NCBI RefSeq assembly: GCF_024181725.1
Contig: NZ_CP028908.1
Span: forward strand, 1,116,001 to 1,180,000
Source: Bradyrhizobium sp. WD16
GTDB lineage: Bacteria > Pseudomonadota > Alphaproteobacteria > Rhizobiales > Xanthobacteraceae
Length of the DNA stretch: 64,000 bases
Direction of reading: 5' to 3'
Below the pieces are notes generated by a model. The model was given only the letters and a program-made list of their open reading frames with translations, ran no database searches and was not told where the DNA came from. A program made the position numbers and the translations under genes. Numbering within the stretch: the stretch's first letter is position 1; each line of letters begins with the position of its first letter. Positions 18,485 to 29,300 of the stretch are shown here, piece after piece.

Positions 18485-20556
18485 ATTCCGACCCCTACGA
18501 AACGACTGTTACTATCCCGCAAATTGCGATAGCGCGCCAGCGCCCACAGCGGGAAGAACTTCGAATAGCCGTGATAGCGCAGATAAAACACACGCGGAAA
18601 ACCGCCGCCGGTGTAAGCCTGCTCACGCCATAGGCCGTCTGCTGCCTGCGTTTGCAGCAGATACTGAATTCCGCGCCGTGTCGCCTCGTGCTCGCATTCG
18701 CCCGCGGCCATCAGAGCGAGCGTCGCCCACGATGTCTGGGAAGCCGTCGATTCCGCCGGCTCGTAGCCGCGGTAGTCGAGCTTGTAGCTGTTGCCGTCCT
18801 CGCCCCAGCCGCCATCGGCATTCTGGATCGAAGCCAGCCACGCCACCGCCTTGCGCATCATCGGATCCTGGTGACCGATGCCGGCCGCATTCAGCGCGCA
18901 CAGCGCCGACCAGGTTCCATAGATGTAGTTGACGCCCCAGCGGCCGAACCAGGAACCGTCGGCGAGCTGCGTCGAGCGCAGATAGTCGACGCCGGCCTTG
19001 AGCGCCGGGCTCGTCTCCATGGTTTCGCCGAGTTGCGCCAGCATCGAGACGCAACGCGCGGTCACATCGTCCGTCGGCGGATCGAGCAGCGCGCCGTGAT
19101 CGGCAAAGGGGATGTTGTTGAGATAATATTCGACATTGTCGGCATCGAAGGCGGCCCAGCCGCCGTTCTTGCTCTGCAGCCCGAGCAGCCATTCACGGCC
19201 GCGGGCGATCGCCTCGTCATAGGCGCTGCCGGCGCCGATGGCGCGGGCGCGATCGAGCGCCATCACCACCACGGCGGTGTCGTCGAGATCGGGATAATGC
19301 GGATTGGCATATTGGAAGGCCCAGCCGCCGGGACGGACTCCGGGCCGCTTCTCGATCCAGTCGCCCTCGACGTCGAGCACCTGCATCGGCTTGAGCCAGT
19401 CAAGCGCGGCACGCACCGCCTCGGCGGTGCCGGGGCCGCCGGCCTCGAGCATGGCGTGGGCGGTGAGCGCGGTGTCCCAGATCGGCGAGACGCAAGGCTG
19501 GCAATAGGCCTCGTCGTCCTTGATCACCAGGAGCTTCTCGATCGACTTGCGGGCGATCGCACGATGCGGATGATCCGGCGGATAGCCGAGCACATCATAC
19601 ATCATCACGCTGTTGGCCATGGCCGGATAGATCGCGCCGAGGCCATCCTCGCCGTTGAGCCGTTCGGTGGTGAAGGCTACTGCCTTCTCGACCGCCCGCT
19701 CCCGCATGCCCTTTGGAAACAGCGGATCGGCAACCCGCAGCAGCTTGTCGACAGCGCCGAAGAACACGAACCACGACGTCTTCTGATGCGGCGCCTTCGG
19801 CGCCATGCCGATCGCGCGCGGATTGCTCTCGACGAACAGTTCCGGAATCGAGATGCCGAGCCGATTGCGGGCGCGCGGCCTCTTGAGCATCAGCACCAGC
19901 AACGGCACGATCACCGTTCGTGCCCAGTAGGAGATCCGGCTCAGATGGAACGGAAACCAGCGCGGCAGCAGCATGATTTCCACGGGCATCATCGGCACCG
20001 CATCCCACGATATCACGCCGTAGAGCGCGAGCAGGATCCGGGTGAAGACGTTGCTCCTCGCGGCGCCGCCATGGGCGAGGATCGCCCTGCGGGCCCGCGC
20101 CATATGCGGTGCATCGACCGGATCGCCGATCATCTTGAGGGCGAAGTAGGCCTTGACGCTGGCGCTCATGTCGAAGCCGCCGCCATGGAACAGCGACCAG
20201 CCGTCGTGACCGGCCTGGATCCGGCGCAGATAGACGCCGATCTTGGCTTCGAGGCCATGATCGATGGGCTCGCCAAGGTGATGGCGCAAGAGAACATATT
20301 CGGCCGGGATCGTGGCATCGGCCTCGAGTTCGAACACCCAGTGGCCGTCTTGCCGACGCTGCTTGAGCAGAGCCTCGCGCGCAGCGACGATGCCGGCCTC
20401 GATCACCGCCTTCTCGTCCGCACCTTGGCTCATGGCTTCCACAATCGTCTCGTTCAAGTTGCAATCTCCAGACAACGCTGCCGCAGCGATCTCTGCCAGA
20501 GTCCCGCAGCCGCCTGAAGGCTTGAAACGGGAATCGACGCTGCGCAGCGGGTTCAC
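18481..20556 (-). CDS. shc: Squalene-hopene cyclase
   Basis: A 691-residue class II triterpene cyclase. The catalytic DXDD motif is DLDD at residues 423-426 within YPDLDDTAVVVMAL. QW repeats are recognisable (DGGWGEDGNSY, LADGSWFGRWGVNYIYGTW, AADGLWREQAY). It cyclises squalene to hopene and diplopterol at the inner membrane. I give the GTG at 20556, which overlaps the hpnE stop as GTGA. An ATG at 20433 would give 650 residues, nearer the usual length, so the first 41 residues may be untranslated. Part of the hpnB-to-hpnG operon. Confidence 0.95.
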   Translation of the reverse strand: MNPLRSVDSRFKPSGGCGTLAEIAAAALSGDCNLNETIVEAMSQGADEKAVIEAGIVAAREALLKQRRQDGHWVFELEADATIPAEYVLLRHHLGEPIDHGLEAKIGVYLRRIQAGHDGWSLFHGGGFDMSASVKAYFALKMIGDPVDAPHMARARRAILAHGGAARSNVFTRILLALYGVISWDAVPMMPVEIMLLPRWFPFHLSRISYWARTVIVPLLVLMLKRPRARNRLGISIPELFVESNPRAIGMAPKAPHQKTSWFVFFGAVDKLLRVADPLFPKGMRERAVEKAVAFTTERLNGEDGLGAIYPAMANSVMMYDVLGYPPDHPHRAIARKSIEKLLVIKDDEAYCQPCVSPIWDTALTAHAMLEAGGPGTAEAVRAALDWLKPMQVLDVEGDWIEKRPGVRPGGWAFQYANPHYPDLDDTAVVVMALDRARAIGAGSAYDEAIARGREWLLGLQSKNGGWAAFDADNVEYYLNNIPFADHGALLDPPTDDVTARCVSMLAQLGETMETSPALKAGVDYLRSTQLADGSWFGRWGVNYIYGTWSALCALNAAGIGHQDPMMRKAVAWLASIQNADGGWGEDGNSYKLDYRGYEPAESTASQTSWATLALMAAGECEHEATRRGIQYLLQTQAADGLWREQAYTGGGFPRVFYLRYHGYSKFFPLWALARYRNLRDSNSRFVGVGM

Positions 20557-21800
20557 TGCATTTGAAGCACCAGGCCGGCGGCGCGGTCGCCCGACCTGAC
20601 CGAGCCCTCGATGGTCGCCGGCAGTCCTGTATCAGTCCAGTCGCCGGCGAGAAACAGGTTTGACCAGGCGCTCACCGCTCCGGGACGCAATGCATGCTGC
20701 GCCGGCGTGGCCTCGAAGGTCGCCCGACGCTCACGAACGATCTGCCAGGGCGGCAGTTCGGCGGTGATGCCGGCGGCCCTGCAGACATCCGCCCAGATCG
20801 CGCGTGCAAGTTCCTCCCGCGGCGTATCGACGTGGCGCTCACCGTCGCTGATGGTCACCGACAGCCGCTCGGGAAAGGCGAACAGCCATTCGACGAGGCC
20901 GCCGATCACGCCGAGAATGGCCGGCTGGCCGGCGGGGGGCGTAAAGCGGAAATGTGCATTCACGATGGCGCGGAACCGGGTCGGCGCCGACAAGCCGGGC
21001 AGCAGACCCGCCGCCGGCCGGGCCGGCACCGCCAGCACCACGGCGTCGTTGGCCCCCAGCGTGACTATTCCGTCGGTCAGGGTCAGGCTTGTGATCCGGT
21101 TGCCGCTGCGGCCGATCTCGCGCAGTTCCTGCCCGATGGAGACGGAGCCGCCACGGGCGCGGATGTAGGCGATGGCAGGATCAACCAGCACGGAACTGAG
21201 ACCGTCGCGGGCAACCAGCGGCCGGCAGGCTTCGCCGCCGGCGAACAGCGTCTCGCGGATGACGGCGCCGGCGAGACCGGCCGAGCCGTCCGGCGGATCG
21301 ATATTCAGTGCGGCCAGCAGCAGCGGCTGAACCAGCCGTTCATAGAGCACGCCGCGGCAGGCGATGGTGTCGCCGACACGCTTGTCGGTTCCGGCCCAGA
21401 GGAGCGGCGCCAACCCGAGATAGTCGACGACGCGCGTGTCGGGCACACGGTTCGCGGCGTCGAACACCCAGAACGGGATGCGGCCGTTGTTGAGACGCAG
21501 CAGCCAGGACTTGCCGCTGCGCAGATCCTTGAAATTGAATTCCGCCTTGTCCGGTCCGGCGAGCCCGTTCTCGGAGCCGATGGTGCGGGCATAGGCCAGC
21601 GCATGGCGATTGCCCGAAAGCAACAGGTGATTGCCGTTGTCGATGGTCAGCCCGGTCGCGCTGTCGAAATAGGAACGGCAGCGGCCGCCGACCTGCTGCG
21701 TTGCCTCGTGCACATGGACGGTGACGCCCGCCTCGGCGAGGCGGACGCCGGCGGAGAGGCCGGAAATGCCGGCGCCAATGATATGAACGGTTCGGGTCAT
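20553..21800 (-). CDS. hpnE: Hydroxysqualene dehydroxylase HpnE
   Basis: A 415-residue FAD-dependent amine-oxidase-fold protein. The N-terminus VHIIGAGISGLSAGVRLAEAGVTVHVHEA is the dinucleotide-binding motif, GGRCRSY the second FAD loop, and the C-terminal FLAGDWTDTGLPATIEGSVRSGDRAA the last FAD motif. With HpnC and HpnD it converts farnesyl diphosphate to squalene via hydroxysqualene; HpnE does the reductive last step. The frame is open upstream, but the ATG at 21800 overlaps the hpnD stop by one base (TGATG) and begins the FAD fold. Confidence 0.93.
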   Translation of the reverse strand: MTRTVHIIGAGISGLSAGVRLAEAGVTVHVHEATQQVGGRCRSYFDSATGLTIDNGNHLLLSGNRHALAYARTIGSENGLAGPDKAEFNFKDLRSGKSWLLRLNNGRIPFWVFDAANRVPDTRVVDYLGLAPLLWAGTDKRVGDTIACRGVLYERLVQPLLLAALNIDPPDGSAGLAGAVIRETLFAGGEACRPLVARDGLSSVLVDPAIAYIRARGGSVSIGQELREIGRSGNRITSLTLTDGIVTLGANDAVVLAVPARPAAGLLPGLSAPTRFRAIVNAHFRFTPPAGQPAILGVIGGLVEWLFAFPERLSVTISDGERHVDTPREELARAIWADVCRAAGITAELPPWQIVRERRATFEATPAQHALRPGAVSAWSNLFLAGDWTDTGLPATIEGSVRSGDRAAGLVLQMQ

Positions 21801-22648
21801 CAGATGAATGCGTACTGCAGAATGATCAGGAGTTTGGTCAATTTGCCCAGCCGCACCGGTGCCCGCGGCGACGCAAAGCCCCGCGCGATCAGGCGGCCGA
21901 GAATGGCGCGATAGTAACGCGACATGATGCGGGGCGCCTTGACGAGACGGCGCGGATGCCGCGCCATCACCGCATCGGCATCCGCGAAATGTTTCAGCGC
22001 CTGCGCAACCAGCGGCGCGCAGGCTTTCGGCAGGTTGGGATCGGCGGCAACCGTCTCGGGATCGGTCGCGGTGATGCCGGCGGCGAGCAGCGCCTCGCGC
22101 GGCAGATAGAGGCGGCCGATCGAAGCATCCTCGTCGATGTCGCGCAGGATGTTGGAGAGCTGCAGCGCACGGCCGAGGTGATGGGCCAGCAGATCGCCGT
22201 CCGGCGCCGGAATGCCGAACACCCGCACCGACAGCCGGCCGACCGCGCTGGCGACGCGATCGCAATAAAGATCGAGCGTCGCGGCATCGGGAGCGCGGAT
22301 CTCGGCGGGGATATCCATCTCCATGCCATCGATGATGGCGTGATAGTCCTCGCGACGCAGGCCGAAGGTCTTCACGACCGGCGCATAGGCGGCGACCCGC
22401 GCCGGCGGATGACCGGCATAGAGCGCATCGATGTCGACGCGCCATTGCGCCATGGCCGCGAGCCGCTCCGCACGCGGCCCATCGGAATCGGCGATGTCGT
22501 CGACCTGGCGGCAGAAACTGTAGATCTGGAACATGGCGTCGCGCTGCGCCGCCGGCAGGATGCGCATGGCGGCGTAGAACGAGCTTCCGGCCGCCTGGCC
22601 GGCCGCATCGACACTCTGCTCGGTCGTCGACATGCCTGCGACCGTCAT
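21800..22648 (-). CDS. hpnD: Presqualene diphosphate synthase HpnD
   Basis: A 282-residue trans-isoprenyl diphosphate synthase-like protein. The first aspartate-rich motif is FCRQVDDIADSDGP; the second is QLSNILRDIDEDASIGRLYLPREAL. It condenses two farnesyl diphosphates to presqualene diphosphate. The ATG at 22648 overlaps the hpnC stop (ATGA); a second ATG at 22633 is possible. Homologous to HpnC but clearly separate in sequence. Second of three squalene-forming genes. Confidence 0.92.
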   Translation of the reverse strand: MTVAGMSTTEQSVDAAGQAAGSSFYAAMRILPAAQRDAMFQIYSFCRQVDDIADSDGPRAERLAAMAQWRVDIDALYAGHPPARVAAYAPVVKTFGLRREDYHAIIDGMEMDIPAEIRAPDAATLDLYCDRVASAVGRLSVRVFGIPAPDGDLLAHHLGRALQLSNILRDIDEDASIGRLYLPREALLAAGITATDPETVAADPNLPKACAPLVAQALKHFADADAVMARHPRRLVKAPRIMSRYYRAILGRLIARGFASPRAPVRLGKLTKLLIILQYAFI

Positions 22649-23526
22649 GCGCCCGTTGCCGTCCTGGTCGCCGCCGTGCGGCCCGTCACCCGGCGCAGGA
22701 GCACCATCGCCACCGCGGCGAGGCCGTAGCGGGCGAACTGGCCGCGCGTCAGATGGACGCGCTCGCTCAACGGATCGCGCTCCTGCAGCAGCCGTACGAT
22801 CTTCTCCGCATAGGTCTGGATCACCGCGATTTCGGCACCGAGCCGCCAGTCGCGGACTGCCGCGCCGAGCGATTTGCCCTCGCCGAGCAAAGCCTCCGTT
22901 CGCGCCGCAAGACGATGCAGGCAGGTCAAGAGCGCCGGCGAGGCGCGGGTCTCGCCGAAGTCCTCGACGCGGGCGCCGGCGGCAGCGAGGGCATCGAGCG
23001 GCACATAGACGCGATCGAGATCGCGATAATCCTTGCCGCAGTCCTGCAGGTGGTTGTTGATCTGCAGCGCCGCGCAAATCGCGTCGGACGCAGCCCAGGT
23101 GGCACGGTCCTCGCCGTGCACGTCGAGCATGAAACGGCCCACCGGCATGGCCGACAGCGAGCAGTAATGGATCAACTCGTCCCAGTTGGCGTAGCGCAGC
23201 TTGGTGACATCGAGGCGGAAGGCGTTGAGCAGATCCTGGGCATGCCGCGGCGCCAGCGAGCGCGCGGCCAGCGCCTCATTCAGCGTCGCCGCTTCCGGAT
23301 CTTCGCCGTTGCGACCGAACAATCCGTCTTCGAGCCGGTCGAGCAGCACAAGCTTCTGCTCCGGCGTCAGCGCCGGGTGGTCGGCGATGTCGTCGGCGGT
23401 GCGGACGAAATTGTAGAAGGCGAGGATCACCGCGCGATGACGCGGATGAATGATCCACGACGCGACGGGAAAATTTTCGTCGCGGTGGGTCTTCCCCGAG
23501 CGCAGATCGGCCGCGGCTTCGCTCAT
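22645..23526 (-). CDS. hpnC: Hydroxysqualene synthase HpnC
   Basis: A 293-residue squalene/phytoene synthase-fold protein. Aspartate-rich motifs are FVRTADDIADHPAL and NNHLQDCGKDYRDLDRVYVPLD. HpnC turns presqualene diphosphate into hydroxysqualene. The N-terminus SGKTHRDENFPVASWIIHPRHRAVILAFYNF is typical. The start at 23526 overlaps the hpnB stop (TGATG), although the frame opens 13 codons earlier. The C-terminus is a basic, Thr/Ala-rich tail. Confidence 0.92.
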   Translation of the reverse strand: MSEAAADLRSGKTHRDENFPVASWIIHPRHRAVILAFYNFVRTADDIADHPALTPEQKLVLLDRLEDGLFGRNGEDPEAATLNEALAARSLAPRHAQDLLNAFRLDVTKLRYANWDELIHYCSLSAMPVGRFMLDVHGEDRATWAASDAICAALQINNHLQDCGKDYRDLDRVYVPLDALAAAGARVEDFGETRASPALLTCLHRLAARTEALLGEGKSLGAAVRDWRLGAEIAVIQTYAEKIVRLLQERDPLSERVHLTRGQFARYGLAAVAMVLLRRVTGRTAATRTATGA

Positions 23527-24686
23527 CAGGTCTCCGTCACATGGGCCTGGGCGCGGCCTTTCCACATGCCGCCGCGACCGGTGTAATAGTGATAAGCCGA
23601 CTGAAGCGTATACATCAGATAGATGCAGGCGATGACGGGAAGCAACAGTCCCCAGACGGGCGAACGCCGATAATAGGCCAGCGTCGGCTGAAAGGCGACG
23701 GCCATCAGCAGCCAGGCGGCGAGACCGAACCAGCGCGCCAGCCCCGCGCCGAGCAGCGCCAGCGCCACCGGCGCGAGATAGACGAGCCCCATGCCGAGCA
23801 GGGTCCCCGCGAGCAGCAGCGGCGAATAGCGCAACTGCGCATAGGCCGACCGCGCGATCATCCGCCCGACTTCGGCGAATGTCGGAGATTCACGCACGCT
23901 GGCCACGTCGTTGGAAAAGCCGAGCCAGACCGGCCCCTGGCGCTTGAGCAGCGCGCCGGTGGCGCAGTCGTCGATCAGCGCGCCGCGGATGGCGTCGATG
24001 CCGCCCGCCGCACGCAGCGCGTCGAGGCGCGCCAGAATGCATCCGCCGGCCGCCGCCGCCGTCGGATGGTCGCGCCGCGCCACGAACGAGAACGGATAGA
24101 GCATCTGGAAGAAGAAGATGAAGGCCGGAATGAGCACGCGCTCGGCGAGGCTGACGCAACGCAGCTTCGCCATGATCGACGCCATCACCAGCGAGCCGCG
24201 TTCGGCGCGGGTGACGAGCTGCGCCAGGAGTTCGCCCGAATAGACGATGTCGGCATCGGTGAGCAGCACATATTTCGGCGCGACCGCGCGGCTCTCGACC
24301 AGGGTCAATCCCTGCTTCACCGCCCACAGCTTGCCGGTCCAGCCGGCCGGCGGCGTACGGCCTGGAATCACGGTGAGGCGGTCGGCGGCGCCGGCCTCGG
24401 CGGCCGCGGCCGTCGCCACCGCAGCGGTGCCGTCGCTGCTCTGGTCATCGACCAGCACGACGGAAAAATTGCCGGCATAGGGCTGCGTGAGCAGCGAACG
24501 AATGCAATCGCCGATATTGGGCGCTTCGTCGCGGGCGGGAATGACGGCGACGACCTCGGGCCAGCCCCCCTCGATCGCAGGACGCGGCAAATCGTCATGG
24601 CGAGACACGATCCAGAAACGACCATGAAAGCCGACGAGATAGATCCAGGCGGCAAGCGCGATGGCGGCGACGAACAGCAACAACAT
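23526..24686 (-). CDS. hpnB: Hopene-associated glycosyltransferase HpnB
   Basis: A 386-residue membrane-bound GT-A glycosyltransferase. An N-terminal transmembrane helix (LLLFVAAIALAAWIYLVGF) precedes the GT2 fold: VVAVIPARDEAPNIGDCIRSLL, VVLVDDQSSDGTAAVA, LLTDADIVYS (DXD-like). Three or more helices follow near the C-terminus (LLLAGTLLGMGLVYLAPVALALLGAGLARWFGLAAWLLMAVAF). HpnB is found with squalene-hopene genes, but its product is not well defined. It is the first gene of the six-gene minus-strand hopanoid operon, with a 372-bp upstream gap. Confidence 0.88.
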   Translation of the reverse strand: MLLLFVAAIALAAWIYLVGFHGRFWIVSRHDDLPRPAIEGGWPEVVAVIPARDEAPNIGDCIRSLLTQPYAGNFSVVLVDDQSSDGTAAVATAAAAEAGAADRLTVIPGRTPPAGWTGKLWAVKQGLTLVESRAVAPKYVLLTDADIVYSGELLAQLVTRAERGSLVMASIMAKLRCVSLAERVLIPAFIFFFQMLYPFSFVARRDHPTAAAAGGCILARLDALRAAGGIDAIRGALIDDCATGALLKRQGPVWLGFSNDVASVRESPTFAEVGRMIARSAYAQLRYSPLLLAGTLLGMGLVYLAPVALALLGAGLARWFGLAAWLLMAVAFQPTLAYYRRSPVWGLLLPVIACIYLMYTLQSAYHYYTGRGGMWKGRAQAHVTET

Positions 24687-25058
24687 GAGGCGTAAGAAAA
24701 TCCGTTGAACGGCCGTTGCCTGGTCCGGCGGCCGGAACTTGCGACCCGGCCAGCGCCAATGAGCGGATCCGGACAGGCTCAGGGCGTGCTTTTGCTCTTT
24801 TTTCGCAATTGAAACAAGGCTCTTTCGGGCGGCTGAGGCGCCGCACGGTGCGCGATTTTCTGCTTTGATATGATGGGGTTAACGCCCCCGTGCGGCGGCT
24901 GGGGAGCGCCATGCACGCCCTCCCCGGGCGGCCCGGAGATCGGCCGGCGCACAGCCGCCGGCACCTATGGCCGGTTGCCGAAGGCCAGCCCTGCCCCGGC
25001 GGAAGTGATCGCCGCCGCACCAGAGATCATCGTGGCGGCGGCGCTGCGCGACTGATTG
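24687..25058. other. Non-coding gap upstream of hpnB
   Basis: The 372 bp between hpnB and the glutamate dehydrogenase gene must hold the hpnB promoter and the end of the upstream operon. I see an AT-rich part at about 24788-24815 and another at 24855-24880, but no convincing −35/−10 pair, terminator hairpin with T-run, or conserved small ORF. Confidence 0.5.
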
Positions 25059-26318
25059 TCATGGAAACAGCCCGCGCATGTTCTTGGCGCCGCGGACGCG
25101 CTCGACACCCATCGCCATGGCGGCGGTGCGGTTGAACACCTTGTCGCGCCGCGCCCGCTCCATCATGCGGTCATAGGCGCGGTCGAGGATCTGGTATTCG
25201 CGCCGTATCACCTCTTCCTCCTCCCAGAAGAGCTGCTGCAGGTCCTGCACCCATTCGAAATAGCTGACCACGACGCCGCCGGAATTGCACAGGATGTCCG
25301 GGATCAGGAAGATCTCGTCTCCGCGCTGATGGAGGATCAGGTCGGCCTCGGGCGTCGTCGGACCATTGGCGCCTTCGGCGACGATGCGACAGCGCAGGGC
25401 GGCGGCAGTGCGGGCATCGATCACCCGCTCCATGGCGGCCGGAACGACGACGTCGCAGGGCAGCGTCAGAAGCTCGTCGGGATCGAGGGCGAGTTCGACC
25501 GCCGCCTCGCGCAAGTTGCCGTGCCTCGCGCAATGGGCGATCAGCGCCGGGATGTCCAGTCCGCCGGCATGATAGCGGGCGCCGGTATGGTCGCTCACCG
25601 CGACGACCTTGACGCCGGAATTGTACAGTTCGAGCGCGGCGATCGAGCCGACATTGCCGAAGCCCTGGACCACCGCGGTGGCTCCCGCGATCTCGATGTC
25701 GAGGTCGCGCATCACCCGGCGGACCAGATGAGCCACCCCGCGACCGGTCGCCTCGCGCCGGCCGAGGGTACCGCCGGCGCTGACCGGCTTGCCGGTGACG
25801 ATCTCGGTGACGGTCTGGCCCTGATACATGGAATAAGTGTCCATGAACCAGGCCATCACCTGTTCGTTGGTCCCCATGTCCGGCGCCATCACGTCGGTAT
25901 GCGGGCCGACGAACGGGATCATCTCCTGCATGTAGCGGCGTGACAGCGCCTCGAGCTCGCGCTTCGACAGGCTCGCCGGATCGACACCGATGCCGCCCTT
26001 GGCGCCACCATAGGGTAGCCCCACCAGGGCGCACTTCCAGCTCATCCAGATCGCCAGCGCGGCGACCTCGCCGATATCGACGCTGGCCGCAAAGCGCGTG
26101 CCGCCCTTGGTCGGCCCCAGGGTGAGATGATGCTGGACGCGATAGCCTTCGAACACGGCGGTGGTGCCGTCATCGCGATGGATCGGACACGAGACGGTGA
26201 CGGCGCGCTTGGGCATCAACAGCCGGTCGCGTTCGTCGTGGGGAATCGAGAGATAGTCGGCGATCACTTGAAACTGGCTGGCCGCCATCTCGAACACCGG
26301 ACCACTATAGACCGTCAT
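25059..26318 (-). CDS. Glu/Leu/Phe/Val dehydrogenase (glutamate dehydrogenase type)
   Basis: A 419-residue amino-acid dehydrogenase. The active-site lysine is in LPYGGAKGGIGVDP; substrate lysine in LTLGPTKGGTRF; the NAD-binding motif is VVQGFGNVGSIAALELY. The length and VAPDMGTNEQVMAWFMDTYS segment fit glutamate dehydrogenase (oxidative deamination of glutamate to 2-oxoglutarate), although leucine and phenylalanine enzymes share the fold. A GGAGA motif precedes the ATG. It begins 36 nt after the stop of the 5-oxoprolinase-like gene on the same strand, so the two are probably co-transcribed. This links it to glutamate released by that enzyme. Confidence 0.9.
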   Translation of the reverse strand: MTVYSGPVFEMAASQFQVIADYLSIPHDERDRLLMPKRAVTVSCPIHRDDGTTAVFEGYRVQHHLTLGPTKGGTRFAASVDIGEVAALAIWMSWKCALVGLPYGGAKGGIGVDPASLSKRELEALSRRYMQEMIPFVGPHTDVMAPDMGTNEQVMAWFMDTYSMYQGQTVTEIVTGKPVSAGGTLGRREATGRGVAHLVRRVMRDLDIEIAGATAVVQGFGNVGSIAALELYNSGVKVVAVSDHTGARYHAGGLDIPALIAHCARHGNLREAAVELALDPDELLTLPCDVVVPAAMERVIDARTAAALRCRIVAEGANGPTTPEADLILHQRGDEIFLIPDILCNSGGVVVSYFEWVQDLQQLFWEEEEVIRREYQILDRAYDRMMERARRDKVFNRTAAMAMGVERVRGAKNMRGLFP

Positions 26319-26354
26319 GACCTGTCTCCATGCAGCAGGCTGCTCTCATCGCAC

Positions 26355-29300
26355 TCAATCTGACGTTTTCTGCGGCGGAGGACCATAGCCCCCGCCGGTC
26401 GGCGTGATGATGGTGACCGCCTCGCCGGCTTCGAGCACCGTGCTGGCGCAGCCCGGCAGACGCTCGATCTCTCCGTTCAACCGCCGCACCAGGTTCTGGC
26501 CCACTTCACCCGGCTCGCCGCCATCGAGGCCGAACGGGCGCACCCGCCGGTGACCGGAGAGGATGGCGCATTCCATCCGCTCGAGGAAGCGAATGGTGCG
26601 CCTCGTACCGTCGCCGGCGTTGTGCCTGCCGCGACCGCCCGTGCCGCGGCGGATGCAGAATTCCTCCAGCACCACCGGAAACCGTGTCTCCAGGATCTCC
26701 GGGTCGGTCAGGCGCGAATTGGTCATGTGGGTGTGAACCCCCGGAGCACCGTCGAAATCGGGACCGGCGGGTGCCCCGGAACAGATTGTCTCGTAATATT
26801 GATAACGATCGTTACCGAAGGTCAGGTTGTTCATGGTGCCCTGGGCACTGGCCAGCGCCTTCAGCGCGCCGAACAGGCAGTTGGTCACCGCCTGGCTGAC
26901 CTCGACATTGCCGGCCACCACCGCAGCGGGGTAGCGCGGCGCCAGCATCGATCCGTCCGGCACCACGAGCCGGATCGGCCGCAAGCAGCCGGCATTCATC
27001 GGAATGTCGTCGTCGACCATGACACGGAAGACGTAGAGCACGGCCGCGCGCGTCACCGGGGCCGGAGCGTTGAAGTTGTCCGGCTGCTGAGCACTGGTGC
27101 CGGTGAAGTCCACCGTCGCCTCGCGCCTCGCCTTGTCCACCGTGATCCGCACCACGATCTTCGAGCCCTGGTCGAACTCGTAGGTAAAGCTGCCGTCGGC
27201 GAGGCGATCGAGCACCCGCCGCACGCTCTCCTCGGCATTGTCCTGGACGTGGCCCATATAGGCCTTGACGACGCCGAGACCGAAATGGCCAATCATCTTT
27301 CTCAGCTCGGCGGCGCCCTTCTCGTTGGCGGCGATCTGCGCTTTCAGGTCGTTGACGTTCTGCACCGGATTGCGCACCGGAAAGCGGCCGCCGGTGAGCA
27401 GCGCGTTCAACTCCGCCTCGCGGAACGCGCCGCGGTCGACCAGCTTGAAATTGTCGATATAGACGCCTTCCTCCTCGATGGTGGTCGCGAGCGGCGACAT
27501 CGAGCCCGGCGCAACGCCACCGACATCGGCGTGATGGCCACGACTCGCAATCCAGAACAGGATGGCTTCGCCGTCGTCGTCGAACACCGGGGTGCAGACC
27601 GTGATATCGGGCAGGTGCGTACCGCCGCTGTAAGGCGCGTTGATGGCATAGACGTCGCCCGGCCGGATGTTGGCATTGCGCGTCAGGATCGATTCCACCG
27701 ACTTGTCCATGGAGCCGAGATGCACCGGCATGTGCGGCGCATTGGCGACCAGCGCCCCGGTCGCGTCGAAAATGGCGCAGGAGAAGTCGAGCCGCTCCTT
27801 GATGTTCACCGAATAGGCGGTGTTCTGCAGCGTCACACCCATCTGCTCGGCGATGGACATGAAGAGATTGTTGAAGATCTCGAGCATCACCGGATCGGCT
27901 TTGGTGCCGACCGCGGCGCGTGGCGCCAAGGCCTTCACCCGGAGCAGGACCAGGTGATCGTGACGGGTCAGCCGCGCCTCCCAGCCGTCCTCGACCACGA
28001 TGGTCTGGTTCGGCTCGATGATGACCGCGGGCCCGGGCACCACGTGCCCCGGCGCGAGATTGTCGCGACGATGGATCGCGGCGTCATGCCATGTGCCGCC
28101 GCTGAAGAAGCGGCCGCGGGCCGCGGCGTTCGGCACGCCGCGGGCGGTCGCATCGAGTTCCGGCTCGCGGAACGGCGCGGCGCCGCCGACGGCCTCGACG
28201 CTGACCGCCTCCACCACCAGCGGCTTTTCGTTGTCGACGAAGCCGAAGCGGCTGCGATGGGCGCGCAGGAAATTCTCGCGCAGCTCGGCGCGACGATCCT
28301 CGACGATCTCGCCGCGCTTGAGGCTGAAGGCCGGAATTTCCAGCGCCGTATCGGTGCCGGCGTAACGGATATGAGCGCGGACATTGACGGTGATGTCGCT
28401 GCGCGCCACGCCCTGGCCGGTGAGCTCGCCGATGCACACGTCGCCGAGTTCGCGCCCTTCGATGCCGAGCGGCCCGGCGGCGGCTTCCTGCGCCACATCG
28501 AGCGCCCGCACGCGGGTGGCGCGGACGTCGGCCAGCCCCATGCCGTAGGCCGAGAGCAGGCCGGACAGCGGATGGATCAGCACCGTGGTCATGCCGAGTG
28601 CGTCGGCGACGAGACAGGCATGCTGGCCGCCGGCGCCGCCGAAGCAGTTCAGCGCGTAGCCGGTGACATCATAGCCGCGCTGCACCGAGATTTTCTTGAT
28701 CGCCTCCGCCATGTTGGCGACGGCGATCCGGATGAAGCCGTCGGCAACCTGTTCGGGGCTCTGGCCAGTGCCGACCTCGGCCGCCAGCGCCGTGAATTTC
28801 TCGCGCACCACCGCGACGTCGAGCGGCTGGTCCTGCCCGGGCCCGAAAATGGCCGGGAAGAATTCCGGCATCAGCTTGCCCGTCATGACATTGGCGTCGG
28901 TGACGGCGAGCGGCCCGCCGCGACGATAGCAGGCCGGGCCGGGATTGGCGCCGGCGGACCGCGGCCCGACCCGGAAACGGGAGCCGTCGAACTGCAGCAG
29001 CGAACCGCCGCCGGCCGCGACCGTATGGATCAGCATCATCGGCGCGCGCAGGCGTACCCCCGCGACCTCGGTCTCGAAAGCGCGCTCGTATTCACCATCG
29101 AAATGCGCGACGTCGGTCGACGTCCCTCCCATGTCGAAACCGATCACGCGGTCGAAACCCGCCGCATCGCCGGTGCGCGCCAGGCCGACGACACCGCCCG
29201 CAGGACCGGAGAGAATGGCGTCGCGGCCCTGGAACAGGTCCGCGGCGGTGAGCCCGCCCGAGGACATCATGAACATCAGCCGGATGCCGGTCCGCCCGAC

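Noticed and set aside
18652-20517. 621-codon plus-strand frame opposite squalene-hopene cyclase
   Set aside because: Antisense shadow of shc, with no motif and no ribosome-binding site.
24687-25058. Short open frames in the gap upstream of hpnB
   Set aside because: They are 60-80 codons, overlap each other in several frames, lack convincing ribosome-binding sites and are low in complexity.
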